This document shows, piece by piece, positions 59,159 through 64,000 of a DNA stretch of 64,000 nt. Position numbers and translations under genes: made by a program. The notes under the pieces are model-generated. The model saw only the letters and a program-made list of their open reading frames with translations. It was not told where the DNA came from and ran no database searches. The stretch is from Cladocopium goreaui (lineage: Eukaryota > Sar > Dinophyceae > Suessiales > Symbiodiniaceae). Location of the stretch: assembly GCA_947184155.2 (NCBI GenBank), contig CAMXCT020006634.1, positions 408,475-472,474 of the forward strand. The letters are read 5' to 3'. The first letter of the stretch is position 1; each line of letters starts with the position of its first letter.

Positions 59159-59563
59159 TCAGCGAAATCGGCGATGCTTTCTGACGTAGTCTTCCAAGAA
59201 GTCTCCCAAGATATGTGCCTCGACACTCTCCTCGGAGCAGCGGCTAAGCTTTTTTTGATGGTGCATATTTAGGCCTTTGTCGGAAATACATCCTGAAAAT
59301 GAAAACACTGGCAAATGCATGGGCAAGTGACTGAAGCCAGCAGGTAGGCAGAATGACGCTTCAGTCTCCCTGTGCTGGTAACCTTCAGGAGGTTCCTGTG
59401 CACCTCGTACGGATGCACAGCCGCTGCTACCTGCTTCTTCTCCGGAATCCATGCGGGGGGCGGCATGGAGGTCATGGCATTTGTATCTGCCGAGCTCATG
59501 GTTATATGGTTTTGGGATATTTTGGGCCACTTCCGTAGCTGCATTCAAATCAGCATCTGACAT
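59159..59563 (-). CDS. Gene G: small unknown ORF, 134 aa or less
   Basis: ATG at 59563 starts SDADLNAATEVAQNIPKPYN. The frame stays open through HRETEASF and a Phe/Pro stretch to a charged end (SVEAHILGDFLEDYVRKHRR) and stop. The middle section contains TTTTCAG followed by G, an acceptor-like site, so a short in-frame intron may be present. No family is recognised. Confidence 0.4.
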   Translation of the reverse strand: MSDADLNAATEVAQNIPKPYNHELGRYKCHDLHAAPRMDSGEEAGSSGCASVRGAQEPPEGYQHRETEASFCLPAGFSHLPMHLPVFSFSGCISDKGLNMHHQKKLSRCSEESVEAHILGDFLEDYVRKHRRFR

Positions 59564-59669
59564 CTGCCATGGAGTCAGATGGACACATTTCCCCAGAAGC
59601 GACAATATGTATAAGGTGTCTCATATATGTACAAATAAATAAATAAATATATATATATATGTACGTGTG

Positions 59670-60180
59670 TGTGTATACATCTGACTGATGTCGACATGCG
59701 CCGGATAGATTTCATGAACCAAACATCATGTGACGCAGGTGGAACCCCTACCACATGCGAGCAACCATGCCCAGCATGCATGCTTCTGAAGTCCGCCAGC
59801 CTGCACCGCATAATGGGGCTCACGCAGCCGCGCCAATTGGTCCTAGCTGCAGGTTGGGCAATGCGGTATAGTGGGTCACAAAAATGAGAGGTCATGACTC
59901 GTTTTTAAGTTGTGTATAAAAGGATGCTGGGCAGTTGCTCACACGCAATTCCTGTGTGAATCTTATTCCAAGACCCATAAGTTGCCACCCCAAATTAACC
60001 CTCTTGGACATGTTGGATATAGTATAACGTTGATGCGCTCACTCACTCCAAGTTTAGGTGATCTGACAGATGCCATGATCAATGCACCATGCCTCCAATA
60101 GACGAGCTGCCGCAGAAAGTTGGTCCTGACACGCTGCGTTCCACCGGCAACACTTCTGTAGATATCAACGGTCAATCTTG
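59670..60180 (+). repeat. Duplicated segment, copy 2 (other copy 44760-45275)
   Basis: Direct-orientation relative of 44760-45275. It contains a left/right motif pair at 59753-59780 and 59921-59945. On the minus strand it includes a conserved stretch encoding RTNFLRQLVYWR that also recurs at 60620-60665. Confidence 0.85.
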
Positions 60181-60574
60181 CATTAAAGGTATATGTCTGC
60201 TATAGGGTATGAAGTATATACAGCGCAACAGGCTTGATTGAATGCAATGATTAGTATGGATGGAAAATGTTTTAAGAGAAAAATATATCTTATAGACCCC
60301 GGTGAATGAACTTCGTATCAACCAAAATGATCCCAAAATGATCAAATCAAAGGCGCCACCACATTGAAGGTCGTTTGCTGATATGCCGAATGCATTCCAG
60401 TATGGATACGATGTGTTTGACTTGATGCTGGTCCAAAAATAGATATGGATACATTTCTTACATGTTAGATTTCATTGAAACATCATGGAGTCCCATGATA
60501 TGAACGATGCCACTGTTTTTGATGATTGCCACTGGCACATCATTCTTGAGTGAATGATCTGAAAGATGTGCACT

Positions 60575-60604
60575 GCATGCGAGCGCGACGCACCCAGCAT
60601 GCTT
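60575..60604. repeat. Left-type motif, unpaired
   Basis: GCATGCGAGC, spacer GCGACGCA, CCCAGCATGC. It lies directly before another copy of GACGAGCTGCCGCAGAAAGT. Confidence 0.5.
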
Positions 60605-60619
60605 GTGATCTATGTGTCA

Positions 60620-60665
60620 TTCCTCCAATAGACGAGCTGCCGCAGAAAGTTGGTCCTGACACGTT
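60620..60665 (-). pseudogene. Repeated exon fragment encoding RTNFLRQLVYWR
   Basis: The same coding stretch occurs at about 60092-60137 and, diverged, at about 45204-45240. Flanks differ, so these look like duplicated exon fragments of an unidentified gene. Confidence 0.4.
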
Positions 60666-60789
60666 GGTCTGACATGAGCGGAGATATATTTAAACACAAA
60701 ACTCTGTGCAGTGAAATACTTCGTAATTCCACATTAGTTCTGCCCAGTTCTAGGACATGACCTACATTACCATGTGACTTCAAACACAA

Positions 60790-60890
60790 ATTCCCTGCAG
60801 GTCTTCTTGTCCAACGCCACGGCACAAATCATGCACTCCAGCCGCGGCCAACCGCTTTCTGGAGCTAGCTCGCAATGGATGCATCCAGTG
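60790..60890 (-). pseudogene. Degenerate fragment of gene C exon 3
   Basis: CTTCTTGTCCA, then GCACTCCAGCCG (here ATGCACTCCAGCCGCGG), then CTTTCTGGAGC mirrors 55970-56035, but with substitutions and indels that break the frame. Confidence 0.5.
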
Positions 60891-61090
60891 AAGGCTCACT
60901 GGGATGAAAATGCATGCATCCACTGCAGGCGACGCTCACTTGGATGAAATTTAGTTTTCACCTAATTTGGATGAATGTCTGAAAGCAGCACTCTTTTTTT
61001 TGGCGCTATGAAAAGACAGGTGTAAAACTCCCAGGTTTCGGATTTGTTCGCATCTCCATCCACAACCAGGGAAAGACTCCCTGCAGCAAT

Positions 61091-61119
61091 GCAAGCAAGC
61101 GAGCCGTAGCCCAACCTGC
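61091..61119. repeat. Left-type motif, diverged and unpaired
   Basis: AAGCAAGCGAGCCGTAGCCC followed by AACCTGCTT. Confidence 0.35.
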
Positions 61120-62640
61120 TTTTGCATGGGTTCGCGATAGCTTTCATATCTATAGTAGCTGGATTGAAGTCAGAATGATGGTTGTTTGTATGCATATGTA
61201 AATATACATATATCTGTCCCATGCACCCTTTGTTGTGGCACTGTCAATCCACTTCCTGCTGGCTAGTCAGTGAGCATGCATTTTGTTGGTGCAGCTTTAA
61301 ATCACCACTTTCGCACGGCCGACAATCAGGTGGTGCTCAATCAGAATTTCAAAACAAAACTTGTTTGAGTTAATGTGCACAATTTTTGAAAATTTACGAT
61401 AAATACCCGTATACCGGCTGCACCTGCACTCTTGTGCATGCAGTTGCGAGCTGGTTGCACAATCCACAGCTATGCATGCTTTGTTTATTTTAGCAACGTG
61501 ACAGGTTTGCCAGCAACTCATGCCAGAACCCGAGCAAAACAATGGATGTGTGAAAACTGAAACCTTGATCCGCCATTGATCTGCACTTGTTCATGCAATG
61601 CATGACGGATGAAACAAAATGTCGATATGCTGGCTATAGCATCAGCCTGCATTCTTGCGGCTCAACCATTTTCGAACATGTCCAAGAAAGGTTTTGATAC
61701 ATGCACGGCCACATGCAAAGGTTCCTTTGAAACAAACCCATTTGAACATTTATACGGTTTGAGTTTGGATGACAAGCTGCAGGTTGTGCAAGTTTGCACA
61801 TCCATTGCGGTAAGCCCGGATCCCACATCCCATGGCTTGGAAATGGGAGGTGATGTGTCTATAGAATGATAAAGAACTGAATTGTGTCATCTCAGTGCTT
61901 TTTGCTGTTGACGAAGTCACGCAGCGTTGCAGCCATGCTCAATATACCGATGACAGGAGTCAAATCAGAGCCTATATAGAGCTCGAAGCAGCCTTTGATG
62001 CACATGGATGGAAGAACACATGTCTGGAAAGTGCGCCATGCAGGGTCTCTCTCAGGACTCCGAAGATCAGAGGTATGTGCATACGTACCATGAGGGAAAC
62101 CACGAATCGCATCAATCTTGTTCGCGTATGCACAAATATACGAACCTATATCCATATGCATGTGTGACAGGCAGGCAGTATATAGGTGGTGCTTATAATA
62201 TCTGTATGTTTGTGTATATTTATTTACTTATATATTCATATATATATACACATAAATATGCAGGTGCGAACGCGGCAATGTTGCCAGGATTCCAGCCCCT
62301 TGCCATCCACAAGGATTGTGCCACTGCCGCAATGCACTTCCTGCGCCAAAGGATGCGACAAAGGATGCATGACGAATCTTTGCTATACTATATATACTTC
62401 GATATGATTCAAATAGTGCTGGATCAACCGCCAACTGCTATGTTACTATATGTTCCCCTCAGGAATTGTCATCCCCCTGCCAACAAGCACTTGTGAAGCC
62501 ACAGTGGTTGATTCCTGCTGCCGGAAACATCACTGCACAACACAGATTGGCATGAATCAATAAGGCAACTGATCTCGATACCTATATGTTTGTAAACATG
62601 CATGTAAATGTATGCGTGATAAACATGAAATAAACTGTAT
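61120..62640. other. No firmly supported gene
   Basis: A plus-strand ORF at 61609-61869 and a minus-strand ORF at 61892-62161 are protein-like in parts but lack family motifs or splice partners. A TA tract lies at 62215-62260. Confidence 0.35.
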
Positions 62641-62720
62641 GTATTATCTATATACATGCATTATATATATATGCGTGTGTGTGTGCACGTATATCCATAT
62701 ATATATATACATACATAGAT
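62640..62720. repeat. TA/GT microsatellite
   Basis: ATTATATATATATGCGTGTG and TATATATATATACATACATA. Confidence 0.9.
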
Positions 62721-62799
62721 AACCTTTCCATCCATATTAATGCGACCCAGAAATCAATTTTTAAAATCAATATATGCAGTCTTTCTTCCACGATGGTGG

Positions 62800-62945
62800 C
62801 AAAGCTCGTTCCCGTGGACGTTCCTGCAGTGCTTCTTCCGCAATCTCTTCCCGGGAGCATCGGCTTCGATCACCTCGACCTCTGACCTCTGCGGTCTTCT
62901 TCTTCCTCTTCTCCAAAATGTAGAGCTCGTCGACCTCTGAAAAAA
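62800..62945 (-). pseudogene. Partial copy of gene C exon 4
   Basis: Shares GACGAGCTCT, TTTTGGAGAAGA, AAGAAGACCGCAGAGGTC, GGTGATCGAAGCCGAT and AAGAGATTGCG with 54845-54935, but has small indels that shift the frame and lacks the same stop. A decayed or alternative paralogue exon. Confidence 0.65.
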
Positions 62946-63196
62946 AAAGCCCCTCTCTGCTTCACAATCATTTGGGATACAATGAAACTTTATAAACAAA
63001 AACATCATAAGACTGATCTTGGACATATGAGCCTTCGATTTACTGCTTTCTTGCCAGATGCTTTCTTGTCAACAACTTGCTTGTCAGGTGCAGGCTTGTC
63101 AGGTGGCTGAATTTGCACGCAGTAAAAAGAGATCTGTCATGCTTCCATAGCGGATGTGTATATCTCTTATCATATGTCATATGCATTGGAAACCAG

Positions 63197-63290
63197 AAGG
63201 CGATTGAATCCAATTCACCATGCAACGCACCCAAATACCGGCTTCAGCATCCATGTGGTCGGCTTCGGGTTGTACACTATCAGCATCCTT
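63197..63290 (-). CDS. Probable exon, unknown gene
   Basis: After an AAAG|GAT acceptor the minus strand reads DADSVQPEADHMDAEAGIWV and VRCMVNWIQSPS, and ends at a GT donor. Acidic and protein-like; family unknown. Confidence 0.4.
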
Positions 63291-63514
63291 TGTCAGGTTT
63301 GGTGCAATGCAAATGTCAAAACAGAAACGTAAAACTACTGACTGCCGCACGCAGGAAGGACATGCACACATGAGACGCCAAATGATCAAGAAACTGCCGA
63401 TGATCGTTTCTCCTTACATGCAGTTTCGGTTGCATGATGGGACATGAGCCCATAAGAAGACAATGACGCAACACCAATCGGTTTTGACATTGATTTGTAT
63501 CCAAAGGTCGGACA

Positions 63515-63655
63515 AAGGTCCCATCCATTTTGAACCCCTTGAATCAGCCTCACCATCAGCCACTTCGACCACTTCCCCAGCATCGCCTCCCTTCTCGTTC
63601 AACAGCGCCACCACGACCATGCCACATGTGGTGTCCAGCCAGCGGCCGGCAGGCA
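63515..63655 (-). CDS. Probable exon, unknown gene
   Basis: After a TTAG|TG acceptor the frame reads PAGRWLDTTCGMVVVALLNE, then EVVEVADGEADSRGSKWMGP, before a GT donor near 63515. Likely an exon of the same gene as 63197-63290. The donor position is approximate. Confidence 0.45.
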
Positions 63656-63659
63656 CTAA

Positions 63660-64000
63660 GAGCGAGTTATATAGGGAAGTATTGTTTTGTTGAATATGTA
63701 CTCATCGCTAAATTGGAACAGTGGAACAAACATACATCCACAGAAAACCCCACAGTGGAGAAAGCAAAAAGGTCAATGTAATTCGTATGTGTGTGCTCTG
63801 TGTCCAAGCATGAGCATTCTACCTCTCTGCATCAGCCATCCGTCTATTTGACCATCCATGCGCACTCAACATGAAGCAGCCCATGCAGGTTGGATGCAGC
63901 ATTGAATAAGTGGAAACTCACTCATACACCCTTTTGTGATGTCTTCTTGACCGTGCATGCACATGCCATCAAAGCATCAGCCATCAAGCATGCCCAATCT
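63660..64000. other. No supported feature
   Basis: No convincing exon or repeat up to the right edge. Confidence 0.4.

Noticed and set aside
61609..61869. 86-codon plus-strand ORF with a hydrophobic start
   Set aside because: No family, no splice context, and opposite to all supported genes; chance ORF is likely.
1..64000. CRISPR arrays, tRNA or rRNA genes, bacterial operons
   Set aside because: No spacer-repeat regularity of CRISPR type, no cloverleaf or rRNA core sequence was recognised, and genes are intron-rich.

Overview
This window reads as nuclear DNA of a dinoflagellate, most likely a Symbiodiniaceae-type alga. The evidence: introns whose 5' ends are GT, GC or GA while the 3' end is almost always AG followed by G; long runs of genes on one strand; very short exons; lineage-typical ORFs (Met-Lys repeats, KRPAA, a CxKCRxxxxGCxxCR tail); and abundant satellites. 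No rRNA, tRNA, CRISPR or bacterial operon was seen. Splice sites were read by eye, using reading phase plus remembered family alignments.

Layout. 1-7.2 kb is repeat-rich: a 70-bp minisatellite, two copies of a composite 94-bp tandem repeat, and two CTACA tracts. 7.3-27.1 kb is a minus-strand gene array: a coiled-coil gene (7342-9015), an unknown gene of about 780 residues (9198-12752), a Bax inhibitor-1/TMBIM membrane protein (13066 to at least 16062), an unresolved stretch, and a galactocerebrosidase (GH59) rebuilt in 27 exons as an 886-residue secreted enzyme (19347-27054). 27.3-29.4 kb holds a tetranucleotide tract and two satellites. 30.36-32.35 kb is an intact transposase-like ORF.

33.5-42.1 kb is the most striking locus. 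A small two-exon Met-Lys-repeat gene (exons 41839-42139 and 33467-33684, matching phase) has an 8.15-kb intron filled by a same-strand non-LTR retroelement ORF. That ORF encodes a ubiquitin-protease-like domain, an AP endonuclease, reverse transcriptase and a Cys/His tail. Its frame is continuous with host exon 1, so unspliced RNA would give a 2724-residue fusion.

42.5-58 kb carries three more minus-strand, intron-rich genes of unknown function (called E, D and C here), with decayed partial copies out to 63 kb. Their introns and spacers hold at least 16 copies of a 25-27-bp motif in two orientations. Several sit as left/right inverted pairs 190-550 bp apart, suggesting a MITE or introner-like family. 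The right end (59-64 kb) holds partial genes and duplicated exon fragments.
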